From Jutongia huaianensis (lineage in GTDB: Bacteria > Bacillota > Clostridia > Lachnospirales > Lachnospiraceae), in NCBI RefSeq assembly GCF_014384985.1, contig NZ_JACRSX010000006.1, forward strand, positions 62,001 through 126,000: 64,000 nt of DNA. Reading direction: 5' to 3'. The first letter of the stretch is position 1. The number at the start of each line of letters is the position of its first letter. The translations under genes and the position numbers were made by a program. Shown piece after piece: positions 19,556-28,483 of the stretch. The notes under the pieces were generated by a model. That model saw nothing but the letters and a program-made list of their open reading frames with translations, did no database searches and was not told the DNA's origin.

Positions 19556-19840
19556 TCAGACCTCCGTGCTGTCAGTCTCGTCTTCCTCCAGCACAGTTTC
19601 ATACTTCTCCAAAATTATATTTTGGATCATCTCCCTGGTCTCCGAATTGATCGGATGGGCTATGTCACGATATTCTCCATCTCCTGCGCGTCTGCTCGGC
19701 ATTGCAATAAAAAGTCCCTTCTCTCCTTCAATCACCTTAATATCGTGAACAACAAACTCTCCATCAAGGGTAATCGAAACGATTGCTTTCATTTTACCTT
19801 CTTTTGCAATTTTGCGGATACGCACATCTGTTATCTGCAT
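19556..19840 (-). CDS. spoVG: SpoVG family regulator
   Basis: SpoVG is a small nucleic-acid-binding protein needed for spore cortex formation and septation control in Bacillus; in other Firmicutes it regulates many genes. The 94 residues start [20 protein letters not shown] and carry the family's [20 protein letters not shown] block. AAAGGAGG precedes the ATG. It lies 79 bp after glgD. No recognisable sigma-H promoter was found. Confidence 0.95.
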   Translation of the reverse strand: MQITDVRIRKIAKEGKMKAIVSITLDGEFVVHDIKVIEGEKGLFIAMPSRRAGDGEYRDIAHPINSETREMIQNIILEKYETVLEEDETDSTEV

Positions 19841-19919
19841 GTTGGAAACCTCCTTTGATTCCAGACAATATTGTTATCAAATAAGAAGAAACTCTCCTGT
19901 ATTCATTCTGCGCCCGACA

Positions 19920-21041
19920 TCAAAGTGCATAACGCTCGTTTTTCTCGATCACAATACGAATCTGTCCATTTTCGCCAATATACTCTGTATTTGCACGGAT
20001 TGTATCTCTGCTTTCTACGATACAATTCTCAATGTGTGTATTGTCGCCAATATAAACATCATTCAAAATGATCGAATTCTTAATGACACAATTATTTCCA
20101 ACGTATACTTCTTTGAACAAAATAGAATCCTCTACCTGTCCATTGATGATACATCCACTGGATACAAGACTGTTTCTCACATCAGAACCTGCATTATATT
20201 TTGCAGGCGGAAGATCCTGCACCTTAGAATATACATCCGGATACTGCTTAAAGAAGTAATCGCGGATCTCCGGTTTCAGAAAATCCATATTGGTGCGGAA
20301 GTAAGATTCCACAGAGGAAATATTACTCCAATATGTATCCAGCTTGTATGCATAAATCTTTTTGATGTCCTTGTAACGGATCAGGATATCCTTAACGAAA
20401 TCATATCTTTCCTCCTGATCAGCCTTCTCGATCAGCTCGATCAGCAGACGGCGGCGTACAATATAAATACCCGCAGATACCTGCTGTCCCTTTGCCTGGA
20501 TCGGCTTCTCCTCAAAGCTTGTGATACGCCCGTCCATATCGGTAGAAATAACGCCGAAACGACTCGGATCATCCTTCTCATTCATATCTGTTGTTACTAC
20601 GGTAAAATCCGCTTTCTTGGCAATGTGATACTCAAGGACCTTATTGTAGTCCATCTTGTACACGCCATCTCCGGATGCGATAACAACATACGGCTCGTGG
20701 CTGCTCTTCAGAAATCCGATATTCTGTGCGATTGCATCTGCAGTACCCCGGTACCAGTAACTGTTGTCCGGTGTCGTGGTAGGAGTGAATACATATAAGC
20801 CCCCCTGTTTTCTACCAAAATCCCACCATTTTGAAGAATTCAAATGCTCATTCAGCGACTTTGCATTATATTGTGTAAATACAGCCACCTTCTGGATATG
20901 CGAATTCGTCATGTTACTCAATGTAAAGTCAATGCTTCGGAAGCTGCCGGCTATTGGCATAGCTGCAATTGCTCTCTTGTTGGAAAGCTCTTTCATCCGG
21001 CTGCTATTACCACCAGCTAATACAATACCTATCGCTCTCAT
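19920..21041 (-). CDS. glgD: Glucose-1-phosphate adenylyltransferase subunit GlgD
   Basis: GlgD is the regulatory, usually inactive, partner of GlgC in glycogen synthesis. The 373 residues keep the nucleotidyltransferase fold and C-terminal left-handed beta helix. The N-terminal signature is altered ([20 protein letters not shown] instead of GGxGxRLxxLTxxRAKPA), as typical of GlgD. It overlaps glgC by 4 bp (ATGA), so the two subunits are probably co-translated. Confidence 0.94.
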   Translation of the reverse strand: MRAIGIVLAGGNSSRMKELSNKRAIAAMPIAGSFRSIDFTLSNMTNSHIQKVAVFTQYNAKSLNEHLNSSKWWDFGRKQGGLYVFTPTTTPDNSYWYRGTADAIAQNIGFLKSSHEPYVVIASGDGVYKMDYNKVLEYHIAKKADFTVVTTDMNEKDDPSRFGVISTDMDGRITSFEEKPIQAKGQQVSAGIYIVRRRLLIELIEKADQEERYDFVKDILIRYKDIKKIYAYKLDTYWSNISSVESYFRTNMDFLKPEIRDYFFKQYPDVYSKVQDLPPAKYNAGSDVRNSLVSSGCIINGQVEDSILFKEVYVGNNCVIKNSIILNDVYIGDNTHIENCIVESRDTIRANTEYIGENGQIRIVIEKNERYAL

Positions 21042-22312
21042 TCTCTGTCACCTACCTTAATCAATGTCTCACCGCCGTCCAAAAGACCATTCGGATAATC
21101 TGCCGGCTCTGTGATGCCGGAAATTGCTGTGTTCTTTCCAATCTTAACGCCGTCCGGAATCACAGAATCCTCTCCGATGGTTACCAGACCAAACGCATAA
21201 ACACTCGGTTTTACTTTGTTTTCCTTCTCTTCACCGATACCCAGCTCGCAGTTCTTACCAACAGTAACTCCCTCTGCAATGATAGACTTGTCAACCGTTG
21301 TCCCGGCACCGATCGTCGTAGAGCTCATAATGATGGAATCCCTCACTACCGCTCCTTTTTCGATCGTAACACCACAGCCGATCACAGAATTATGTACCTC
21401 GCCGTAAATCTCACATCCTTCGCCAATAATCGCCTTATCCACAACGGCATCCTTTGCGATATACTGCGGAGGAATACGATCACTCTTGGTATAGATCTTC
21501 CAGAACTCCTCATAAAGGTTGAATACAGGAATCAGATCGATCAGTTCCATGTTGGACTCCCAATAAGAACCAAGGGTTCCTACATCCTTCCAGTATCCAT
21601 TGTACTCATATGCAAAAATACGCTTGCCCTGCTCGTGGCAGTACGGAATAATATGTTTACCAAAGTCACATGCCGGCTGATCCTTCAGCTTCAGCAACGC
21701 CTCGCGAAGTACAGGCCATGAGAAAATGTAAATACCCATAGACGCAAGATTGCTGCGTGGATGCTCCGGTTTCTCCTCAAACTCCTGGATCTTTTTATGC
21801 TCATCCGTAATAACCACACCAAAACGGCTTGCCTCTTCCAGCGGAACAGGAATTGTCGCTAACGTAACATCTGCATTGTTGGCTTTATGGAAGTCGAGCA
21901 TAACCTCGTAATCCATCTTGTAAATATGATCTCCACCCAAAATAAGTACATAATCAGGATTATACTGCTCCATATATCGCAAGTTCTGATATATTGCATT
22001 GGCAGTTCCTGTGTACCACTCACTGCTGGTACTTTTCTCATACGGCGGCAGGATGGAAACACCGCCGACATTTCTGTCCAGATCCCACGGAATACCAATT
22101 CCAATGTGAGTGTTCAGACGCAACGGCTGATACTGAGTCAGAACTCCAACTGTATCTACCCCCGAATTAATACAGTTACTTAATGGAAAATCAATTATAC
22201 GATACTTACCACCAAATGAAACTGCAGGCTTTGCAACATCTGCTGTGAGTACTCCAAGACGAGAGCCCTGACCACCTGCCAGTAACATTGCAATCATTTC
22301 TTTCTTTATCAC
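21038..22312 (-). CDS. glgC: Glucose-1-phosphate adenylyltransferase GlgC
   Basis: GlgC makes ADP-glucose for glycogen, the committed step. The 424 residues have the catalytic signature [20 protein letters not shown], the substrate loop GTANAIYQN and [11 protein letters not shown]. The C-terminal beta helix contains repeated hexapeptides. The start is GTG at 22310-22312 after AAGGGGTG; an ATG five codons in is less well spaced. The glg operon here lacks glgA, glgB and glgP, which must lie elsewhere. Confidence 0.95.
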   Translation of the reverse strand: MIKKEMIAMLLAGGQGSRLGVLTADVAKPAVSFGGKYRIIDFPLSNCINSGVDTVGVLTQYQPLRLNTHIGIGIPWDLDRNVGGVSILPPYEKSTSSEWYTGTANAIYQNLRYMEQYNPDYVLILGGDHIYKMDYEVMLDFHKANNADVTLATIPVPLEEASRFGVVITDEHKKIQEFEEKPEHPRSNLASMGIYIFSWPVLREALLKLKDQPACDFGKHIIPYCHEQGKRIFAYEYNGYWKDVGTLGSYWESNMELIDLIPVFNLYEEFWKIYTKSDRIPPQYIAKDAVVDKAIIGEGCEIYGEVHNSVIGCGVTIEKGAVVRDSIIMSSTTIGAGTTVDKSIIAEGVTVGKNCELGIGEEKENKVKPSVYAFGLVTIGEDSVIPDGVKIGKNTAISGITEPADYPNGLLDGGETLIKVGDRE

Positions 22313-22343
22313 GATATCACCCCTTGTTGTTCAGAATAATTGT

Positions 22344-22352
22344 ATTATAACA
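22344..22352 (-). promoter_or_regulatory. Extended -10 promoter of glgC-glgD
   Basis: TGTTATAAT on the minus strand is a perfect extended -10. No convincing -35 box is seen at 16-18 bases. It lies ~32 bp upstream of the glgC start in the gap shared with murC. Confidence 0.55.
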
Positions 22353-22354
22353 CA

Positions 22355-22554
22355 CTTTTCATAAATTGGGAATAAATTTGACAAATAATTTGAAAATATT
22401 TTCTATTTTTTAGATATTTTGACTAATTTTTACCGGATTATTACATTTCACCTCCTTTTTCAAGCAAAAAAATGCACAACGTCTCCGGGCATTTTCATAG
22501 AATACAGAACAAACCTTTTTTCGCTTTCCCCCACAGAAATATCCAATAAAGGAA
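22355..22554. other. Intergenic region between divergent glgC and murC
   Basis: The 320-bp gap 22313-22632 contains the two divergent promoters and, between them, A/T-rich DNA with T runs. I see no gene, tRNA or stable hairpin in 22355-22554. Confidence 0.6.
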
Positions 22555-22582
22555 TTGTAATTTTCCCCTTATTCGTTATAAT
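22555..22582 (+). promoter_or_regulatory. Sigma-A promoter of murC
   Basis: TTGTAA (22555-22560), a 16-base spacer and consensus TATAAT (22577-22582) are present ~50 bp upstream of murC. Confidence 0.75.
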
Positions 22583-22583
22583 A

Positions 22584-22600
22584 ATGTAAGAACATTACAT
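22584..22600 (+). promoter_or_regulatory. Palindrome over the predicted murC transcription start
   Basis: ATGTAA-GAACA-TTACAT is a perfect 6+6 inverted repeat starting two bases after the -10 box. Its position would let a bound repressor block initiation, or it may be a short 5' hairpin. No known regulator is assigned. Confidence 0.35.
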
Positions 22601-22632
22601 ATTATATATAGAAGAAAGGCGTGGTTTTTATT

Positions 22633-24012
22633 ATGTATCAGATTGACTTTAACCATCCGGCAAATGTATATTTCATCGGAATCGGCGGTATCAGCATGAG
22701 CGGATTTGCCCAGCTTCTGCACGATTACGGTTTTCAGGTACATGGCTCCGATGCCCACGAAAGCAAGATCACTGACCACCTGGAGTCACTTGGTATCCAT
22801 ATAATATATGGCCAGTCCAAAGAAAATATTACCGGGGATATCGACTTTGTTGTATATACGGCAGCCATCCATCCGGACAATCCCGAATTTAAAGCAGCAA
22901 AAGAACTGGGACTTCCAATGATGGAACGTGCCGAAATGGTAGGACAGGTAATGAAAAATTACCAGAATGCCATTGCAATTTCCGGTACACATGGCAAGAC
23001 AACGACTACCTCCATGGTATCCCATATCTTTCTGGAAGCGCAGAAGGACCCAACCATCTCCGTTGGCGGCATCCTGAAAGCGATTGACGGAAATATCCGC
23101 GTAGGTCATTCCCAGGATTTTATTACTGAGGCCTGCGAATACACCAACAGTTTCCTGAAGTTCCACCCAACAGCCGGGATTATCCTGAATATTGATGCGG
23201 ATCATCTGGATTTCTTCAAAGATATCAACGATATCCGTCATTCCTTCCGTCGTTTTGCCGAGCTTATCCCGGAGCATGGGGTTCTTATTGTAAATGGCGA
23301 GATTCCGGATCTGGCCGAGATCACAGAAGGTCTTGCCTGTCAGGTGATCACATTTGGTCTCACAAGTGACTGTGATTATTTTGCCGATAATATTTCCTTT
23401 GATGAGCACGGTTATGGACACTTTGACCTGATCCGCAACGGAATCAGAGAGACTCCCATCGACCTTCATGTCATCGGCCGTCACAATGTAGCCAATGCAC
23501 TGTCTGCCATTGCACTGGCACAGTATTATCATATAGATATGGATTCCATCAGACAGGGGCTTCTTGCCTTTGAAGGAACAGAGCGTCGTTTTGAGTTGAA
23601 GGGTTCTTTCAACGGGGTAACTGTGGTGGACGATTATGCACATCATCCGACAGAGATCACAGCGACGCTGACTGCGGCAGAGAAATTTCCTCACAAGCAT
23701 CTGTGGTGTGTATTCCAGCCACATACTTATTCCCGTACCCGCGCCCTTTTAAAAGAGTTTGCACAGGCTCTGTCCCAGGCAGAGAATATTGTTCTGGCTG
23801 ATATCTATGCCGCCAGAGAGGATGATCCGGGAGATATTTCTTCCCGCACCCTGCAGGAAGAGATCAAAAAACTCGGAAAGGATGCCTATTATTTTCCATC
23901 TTTTGAGGAGATCGAAAAATTTTTATCAGAAAAATGTATCAACGGTGACCTGTTGATAACTATGGGTGCCGGAAATGTTGTATCTATCGGAGAAGATCTG
24001 ATCAAAAAATAA
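22633..24012 (+). CDS. murC: UDP-N-acetylmuramate--L-alanine ligase
   Basis: MurC adds L-alanine to UDP-MurNAc in peptidoglycan synthesis. The 459 residues show the N-terminal Rossmann domain (YFIGIGGISMSG), the ATP loop GTHGKTTTTSMV near residue 110, the Mur central domain and the C-terminal domain (DDYAHHPTEI). A GTG at 22621 extends the frame by four codons but sits almost on the ribosome-binding site. The ATG at 22633 matches the family N-terminus. It stands alone, separated from the dnaD-like gene by a DnaA-box cluster. Confidence 0.95.
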   Translation: MYQIDFNHPANVYFIGIGGISMSGFAQLLHDYGFQVHGSDAHESKITDHLESLGIHIIYGQSKENITGDIDFVVYTAAIHPDNPEFKAAKELGLPMMERAEMVGQVMKNYQNAIAISGTHGKTTTTSMVSHIFLEAQKDPTISVGGILKAIDGNIRVGHSQDFITEACEYTNSFLKFHPTAGIILNIDADHLDFFKDINDIRHSFRRFAELIPEHGVLIVNGEIPDLAEITEGLACQVITFGLTSDCDYFADNISFDEHGYGHFDLIRNGIRETPIDLHVIGRHNVANALSAIALAQYYHIDMDSIRQGLLAFEGTERRFELKGSFNGVTVVDDYAHHPTEITATLTAAEKFPHKHLWCVFQPHTYSRTRALLKEFAQALSQAENIVLADIYAAREDDPGDISSRTLQEEIKKLGKDAYYFPSFEEIEKFLSEKCINGDLLITMGAGNVVSIGEDLIKK

Positions 24013-24021
24013 GTTATCCAC

Positions 24022-24075
24022 ATTATCCACAATTTTTTGTCAAAAACTGTCGACAAATATTGTGGATAATTTTTG
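24022..24075 (+). terminator. Terminator-like hairpin built from DnaA boxes
   Basis: ATTATCCACAAT (24022-24033) and its exact complement (24059-24070) make a 12-bp stem enclosing a second TTGTC/GACAA stem, followed by TTTTTG. It begins 10 bp after the murC stop and would work as the murC terminator, while both arms contain DnaA boxes. Confidence 0.6.
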
Positions 24076-24088
24076 TTTATAAAACCCA

Positions 24089-24115
24089 GGAATTCACAGG
24101 GATTTCATGAATTCC
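24089..24115. repeat. Perfect 8-bp inverted repeat inside the DnaA-box cluster
   Basis: GGAATTCA and TGAATTCC are separated by 11 bases, between the two groups of DnaA boxes. There is no T run. It may extrude as a hairpin or bind another protein. Confidence 0.5.
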
Positions 24116-24215
24116 GTCCACATTATTCACATTATCCACAATTGAAAATCCACAGAAACCCACTGTTTATCGGTGTTTGCAAGTTTTTTTCTTTGTGTTA
24201 TTATAGGATACAGAC

Positions 24216-24243
24216 TTGAGATATAAAGCAGTTTTCTTATAAT
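24216..24243 (+). promoter_or_regulatory. Sigma-A promoter of the dnaD-dnaC genes
   Basis: TTGAGA (24216-24221), 16 bases, TATAAT (24238-24243); the predicted 5' leader is ~30 bases. A second possible promoter, TTGCAA-16-TATTAT, starts near 24176. Confidence 0.75.
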
Positions 24244-24280
24244 GATTACTTAAAATAACTGCTGGGAACGGAGGATTTAC

Positions 24281-25531
24281 ATGGATAATATACTGCTGTG
24301 CTCCAATCATATACCATTGGTCACATCAATTCACAATACATTTATCGAGAAATATATGCTTCATGCAAACGGAAGTTATGTAAAAGTGTATCTGTACCTT
24401 TCCAAATGCATCCAGGCGGGCGAGGAAGATCTCTCCATCTCCTCACTGGCTGATCAGATGGAAAATACGGAGAAGGACGTGATCCGTGCATTGAATTACT
24501 GGGAGAAGCAGGGATTAATGAGGCTTACCAGAGGCGAGGACGGAGAGGAGATTCTCGGCATTGACGTTCTGAACCCTGATGAAACACTATCCGCCCAGGA
24601 AGAATCCCGCTCCTTTGCTGATCTTTCCGCTGATACCGGAGATACAACCGGCACATCTGCCAAAAGATCCTCTTCCAATAAAGATGCACACTCTTCATTG
24701 GAGGAAGCTGCGTCGGACAACCACTCTGCCACAGATGCCAGCACCGACAATGACGCAAAAGCTTCCGAGCAAAAACCGGAGCATTCAAAGACTACTGCGG
24801 CATCAAAGACACAGACAGCTTCGCCTTCTATCTCTACAGTGGAAGCCAGGCCAAAAAGCAGCCATAAAACGATTCAGGTAACGACGGAGCAAATGAACCG
24901 TCTCGCTGAAAATGATGACTTCTGCTGGACCTCCAATGTGGTGGAGAGCTATCTGGGGCGGCCGGTCAAACCGAAGGAGTTACAGCTTATTACATATTTA
25001 TACGATACACTTCACTTTTCTTCCGAGTTGATCCTGCATCTGTATGAGTACTGCATTTCGCTCGGCAAGACAAGCACCAGCTATATTGAGAAGGTGGCGA
25101 TCGCATGGGATGAAAAACAGGTAAAAACACCTGATGATGCACAAAACGCAACAATCGAGTACAACACCACCTATAATGCTGTTTCCAAAGCAATGGCACT
25201 GGGGCGCCCTCTGGCTGCCATAGAAAAGGATTTTGTTGACCGCTGGCAGAATCAGTGGAGCATGGACCTGAGTGTTATTCTTGAAGCCTGTAACCGCACA
25301 TTATTGAAACTGCAGCATGGCGATTTCAAATATGCAGAGGCCATTGTAGAGCGCTGGCACCGATCCGGCGTACATACACTGGCAGATATCCAGAAAGCAG
25401 ATGAGGCCTTTGCCAATGAAAAAGCGATGGAAAGAGCCGCCAAGCGCAACGGCAGCGATTCCGGAACAGTTCAGCATAAGCGTTCCCAGGCAGAAACCGC
25501 CGCTTTGGAAAGACAACTGTTACAGGTTTAA
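24281..25531 (+). CDS. DnaD-domain replication protein
   Basis: DnaD-type proteins help load the replicative helicase at oriC and at restart sites. The 416 residues begin with a winged-helix DDBH1-like region (residues ~15-95, SSLADQMENTEKDVIRALNYW). A ~100-residue Ser/Thr/Ala-rich disordered linker follows, then two DnaD (DDBH2) domains with the YxxxIAxxW-type motif (YIEKVAIAW near 260; a second AEAIVERWHRSGV near 350). The next gene is the helicase loader, four bp from its frame, so the pair forms a DnaD-DnaI module. Upstream DnaA boxes suggest regulation by DnaA. Confidence 0.88.
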   Translation: MDNILLCSNHIPLVTSIHNTFIEKYMLHANGSYVKVYLYLSKCIQAGEEDLSISSLADQMENTEKDVIRALNYWEKQGLMRLTRGEDGEEILGIDVLNPDETLSAQEESRSFADLSADTGDTTGTSAKRSSSNKDAHSSLEEAASDNHSATDASTDNDAKASEQKPEHSKTTAASKTQTASPSISTVEARPKSSHKTIQVTTEQMNRLAENDDFCWTSNVVESYLGRPVKPKELQLITYLYDTLHFSSELILHLYEYCISLGKTSTSYIEKVAIAWDEKQVKTPDDAQNATIEYNTTYNAVSKAMALGRPLAAIEKDFVDRWQNQWSMDLSVILEACNRTLLKLQHGDFKYAEAIVERWHRSGVHTLADIQKADEAFANEKAMERAAKRNGSDSGTVQHKRSQAETAALERQLLQV

Positions 25532-25579
25532 TATTTGAAATTTAGAATTACATTTTCGCACAGGAAAGGACAAGATATC

Positions 25580-26602
25580 ATGGGGATTTCAGCAAACCAA
25601 TACGGAAGTATCATGGATCAGTATGACAGAACACGGATGAAAAACCAGCGTATCCTGGATCAGCGTACAGAAGCTCTTCATAAGGAAATTCCCGAACTAG
25701 AGGAGCTTCAGGGACAGATCATACAGCTTTCTTTCCAGCAGGCCCGTAATGAACTGCTGCAGCCGGAGCAGGCACAATCTACCGCTGCCCGGTACGCCCG
25801 GCATATGCAGGCTCTGTTTGAGAAAAAACAGGCTCTTTTGGAAGAACACGGGTATCCCAAAGATTACCTGTCCCCTGTTTACACCTGTCCTGATTGCCAT
25901 GATACCGGATATATCGACGGAAGACCATGCCATTGCCTGACGAAGGCACAGGCCGATTTTCTCTATGCCAACGCAAACCTCAGCGACATCCTTTTAGAAG
26001 AAAATTTTGATACTTTTGACAGTGAATACTACGACGATACCACTGTTAATGATAATCTTTCTCTAACTCCAAAGGAAAATATCAATAAATTAAAGGATAT
26101 TTGTCTGGATTTCATTAAACACTTTGATGACGCCTATGATAATCTCATATTTTACGGACCTACCGGCGTCGGAAAAACATTTCTGACCCACTGCATTGCC
26201 AAAGAGCTTCTCGACACGGGTCACACGGTCGTTTACTTGACTTCTTTACAGCTATTTGATATTTTAGAGAAAGGCAGGTTTGGCAAAGACGAGGAAAGTG
26301 AACAAATCCGCACCAAAACAGATTATCTGATCCATAGTGATCTGCTCATTATTGATGATCTTGGTACTGAACTCACAAACAGCTTTACAATCTCTGAGCT
26401 GTACCATTTCATTGAGGAAAGGCATCTACAGCAGAAATCAACGATCCTTTCCACCAATCTGACATTTCAGGAATTGTTAAACCGGTACGGCGAGCGCATT
26501 TTCTCCCGTTTCACCGGCTACTATCACTTCTGTATGATCATCGGAGATGATATCCGCCCTCTCAAGAAGCTGCGGGCACACACTCCGAAAAATATATCTT
26601 AA
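25580..26602 (+). CDS. DnaC/DnaI-type helicase loader ATPase
   Basis: This AAA+ protein loads the DnaB/DnaC-type replicative helicase. The 340 residues carry an N-terminal helicase-binding region with a zinc-binding set (CPDCHDTGYIDGRPCHC near 115-130), Walker A GPTGVGKT (~190), Walker B LLIIDDLGTE (~250) and sensor ILSTNLTF. A TTG at 25535 is in frame but lacks a ribosome-binding site. AAAGGA upstream supports the ATG at 25580-25582. It is linked to the DnaD-type gene. The gene end overlaps an imperfect hairpin (26597-26647) that may weaken read-through into prs. Confidence 0.9.
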   Translation: MGISANQYGSIMDQYDRTRMKNQRILDQRTEALHKEIPELEELQGQIIQLSFQQARNELLQPEQAQSTAARYARHMQALFEKKQALLEEHGYPKDYLSPVYTCPDCHDTGYIDGRPCHCLTKAQADFLYANANLSDILLEENFDTFDSEYYDDTTVNDNLSLTPKENINKLKDICLDFIKHFDDAYDNLIFYGPTGVGKTFLTHCIAKELLDTGHTVVYLTSLQLFDILEKGRFGKDEESEQIRTKTDYLIHSDLLIIDDLGTELTNSFTISELYHFIEERHLQQKSTILSTNLTFQELLNRYGERIFSRFTGYYHFCMIIGDDIRPLKKLRAHTPKNIS

Positions 26603-26697
26603 TGATCCCCGTCTGACAAGGTATCAGGCAATCCGGACGGTATCATTAAACCCCAATATCATAAATTCACACATGTAAGAATGGAGGATTTCATAAC

Positions 26698-27870
26698 ATG
26701 AAACGACACGACAAACTGGCAGAAACAATACCTGTGGGTAATCTGGGAATTTTAGCATTGGAAAGCAGCAGGGAAATGGGAAACCGCGTCAACGACTACA
26801 TTGTAGAATGGCGTCAGGAGCGTTCCCGAATGGAAGCACCGGCTTCTTCCATTGCTGATTACAGCAAGGATTCTTATCTGATCGACTGCGCCTGCCCACG
26901 TTTCGGTTCCGGCGAAGCAAAGGGGCTGATCCGTGAATCTGTTCGAGGCGATGACCTCTTTTTATTGGTTGATGTCTGCAACTACAGCCTGACCTATAAG
27001 GTATGCGGGCAGGTAAATCATATGTCCCCGGACGATCATTATCAGGATCTGAAGCGTCTGATCGCTGCTGTAGGCGGCAAAGCAAGACGTATCACTGTCA
27101 TTATGCCGTTTTTGTATGAAAGCCGTCAGCACCGTCGTTCCAGCAGAGAATCCCTCGACTGTGCCCTTGCATTACAGGAGCTTACACAGATGGGCGTGGA
27201 AAGTATCATTACATTTGATGCACATGATCCGCGGGTACAGAACGCAATCCCTCTCAAGAGCTTCGAGACCGTTCAGCCAACCTACCAGTTTATCAAGGCG
27301 CTGTTAAAGAATGTACCGGACATTAAGATTGATGCACAGAATCTGATGGTTATCAGTCCGGATGAGGGTGCTCTGGGAAGAGCCGTTTACTATGCCAATG
27401 TCCTCGGCATTGATGTGGGAATGTTTTACAAACGTCGTGACTATAGCCGTATTGTGGACGGACGCAATCCGATCATCGCACACGAGTTCCTGGGTGCCGA
27501 TCTGGAGGGCAAGGATGTGATCATCACAGATGATATGATCTCCTCCGGCGAGAGTATGATCGATGTGGCCACAGAGTTAAAGCGCCGGAAAGCAAACCGT
27601 ATTTTTGTTGCCGCTACGTTCGGTCTTTTCACCAATGGAATGGACAAGTTTGATGAAGCAGTCGAAAAGGGACTGATCTATCGTGTTATGACAACAAACC
27701 TTGTATATCAGCCACAGGAGCTTCTTTCCAGAGATTATTATATCTCCGTAGATATGAGCAAATATGTAGCTCTGCTGATCGATACATTAAATCACGATCA
27801 GTCCATCAGCGATCTCCTGAATCCGACAGAGAGAATTCAGAACATTCTGGTAAAATACGGCCAAAGATAA
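26698..27870 (+). CDS. prs: Ribose-phosphate pyrophosphokinase, long form
   Basis: It makes PRPP from ribose 5-phosphate and ATP, the entry to purine, pyrimidine, His and Trp synthesis. At 390 residues it is longer than the usual ~315. The extra segments lie at the N-terminus and around residues 35-60. The PRPP-binding loop is DVIITDDMISSGESMIDVA (near 275), and the catalytic flap region FLYESRQHRRSSRESLD is present. Such long forms are common in Lachnospiraceae-type genomes. GGAGG precedes the ATG. No terminator follows directly. Confidence 0.92.
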   Translation: MKRHDKLAETIPVGNLGILALESSREMGNRVNDYIVEWRQERSRMEAPASSIADYSKDSYLIDCACPRFGSGEAKGLIRESVRGDDLFLLVDVCNYSLTYKVCGQVNHMSPDDHYQDLKRLIAAVGGKARRITVIMPFLYESRQHRRSSRESLDCALALQELTQMGVESIITFDAHDPRVQNAIPLKSFETVQPTYQFIKALLKNVPDIKIDAQNLMVISPDEGALGRAVYYANVLGIDVGMFYKRRDYSRIVDGRNPIIAHEFLGADLEGKDVIITDDMISSGESMIDVATELKRRKANRIFVAATFGLFTNGMDKFDEAVEKGLIYRVMTTNLVYQPQELLSRDYYISVDMSKYVALLIDTLNHDQSISDLLNPTERIQNILVKYGQR

Positions 27871-28092
27871 TGACCTGCTAATTGTAAACATAGTTTTTTC
27901 GGCGTTTTTGGAAAGTTCATAGTTTTTTTAGAAATTAAACAATTTTACATCACATCTGCTTTCTATAATGAATTCATAAACATAAATAAGCCGACTGACT
28001 AATGTTTGTTATAGATTCTTTTTCATTTTTTTCATTTTCGGTCATGAGGCAGCTCCCTCTGCCTTGTGACCACTCCTTTGAGTGTTACTTTG
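27871..28092 (+). other. Intergenic region with candidate structured RNA
   Basis: The 378-bp gap after prs has no gene. CATAGTTTTTT occurs twice, 31 bp apart (near 27890 and 27921). A TATAAT at 27976 could start a short transcript. It would then contain GGTCA/TGACC enclosing AGGCAG/CTGCCT (28040-28071), a CACTC/GAGTG hairpin, and the terminator at 28093-28122. A small RNA of ~130 bases is plausible, but no -35 box supports it. Confidence 0.35.
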
Positions 28093-28122
28093 AAAAGCCC
28101 GAAGCAAAAGCTTCGGGCTTTT
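28093..28122. terminator. Strong bidirectional terminator
   Basis: AAAAGCCCGAAG and CTTCGGGCTTTT form a perfect 12-bp stem with loop CAAAAG and T run. It ends transcripts from prs or from the candidate small RNA. Confidence 0.9.
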
Positions 28123-28159
28123 CGCGTAAAATAAATTTATCTATGCTGCAACATTTCTG

Positions 28160-28168
28160 TGATATAAT
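28160..28168 (+). promoter_or_regulatory. Extended -10 promoter of the 32-residue membrane peptide
   Basis: TGATATAAT is a perfect extended -10 element ~80 bp upstream of the peptide start. The -35 region is poor. Confidence 0.5.
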
Positions 28169-28248
28169 GGCACATATAAACAGACAACGAAGTCAATATA
28201 TAAACGAATAAGGTATCAGACAGAATTATTTTCAAGGAGGTGATCGTC

Positions 28249-28347
28249 ATGATGACAGGATTGACATTAAGCGCAGTATGCATTATTGGACTTGTAGTAA
28301 TTGTAGGGGGCATTATCATCGGGTTCCATTTCTGGGATAAGGATTGA
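28249..28347 (+). CDS. 32-residue hydrophobic membrane peptide
   Basis: A short frame MMTGLTLSAVCIIGLVVIVG continues to ...GFHFWDKD. It has one predicted membrane helix (residues ~6-27) and a short charged C-terminus. A near-perfect AAGGAGGTGATC lies directly upstream, an extended -10 promoter precedes it, and a terminator region follows, so it looks like a complete one-gene unit. Function is unknown; it may be a small membrane regulator, a toxin-like peptide or a subunit. It is too short for most gene finders. Confidence 0.65.
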   Translation: MMTGLTLSAVCIIGLVVIVGGIIIGFHFWDKD

Positions 28348-28397
28348 TATACCATCAAACCATTCCCCTTCTTATGTATATTCAATATGTAAAACAA

Positions 28398-28439
28398 AAA
28401 GTGTTACAGACCCCGCATTTTAGCAGTCTGTAACACTTT
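28398..28439. terminator. Bidirectional terminator between membrane peptide and deacetylase
   Basis: A perfect 14-bp stem (AAAGTGTTACAGAC and complement) with a 14-base loop. On the minus strand it is followed by TTGTTTT, giving an intrinsic terminator for the deacetylase gene; it also ends the plus-strand peptide transcript. Confidence 0.85.
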
Positions 28440-28483
28440 ATATGTCATTTCACAATTATCCCGGCCATTCTCCAATACCATTA

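Larger units (their letters stand above)
24014..24154. promoter_or_regulatory. DnaA-box cluster between murC and the dnaD-like gene
   Basis: The consensus DnaA site TTATCCACA occurs perfectly at 24014-24022, 24023-24031 and 24132-24140 (plus) and at 24061-24069 (minus). TTATTCACA lies at 24123-24131 and weaker matches at 24114-24122 and 24146-24154. Boxes abut without spacing in two tandem groups. The first group and the inverted box form a 12-bp inverted repeat. No dnaA or dnaN is nearby, so this is probably not the chromosomal origin. It more likely gives DnaA control of the downstream replication genes, or titrates DnaA. Confidence 0.8.

Noticed and set aside
24014..24154. Idea that the DnaA-box cluster is the chromosomal origin
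   Set aside because: No dnaA, dnaN, recF or gyrB nearby and no clear AT-rich unwinding region beside the boxes; regulation of the dnaD-dnaI genes is simpler.
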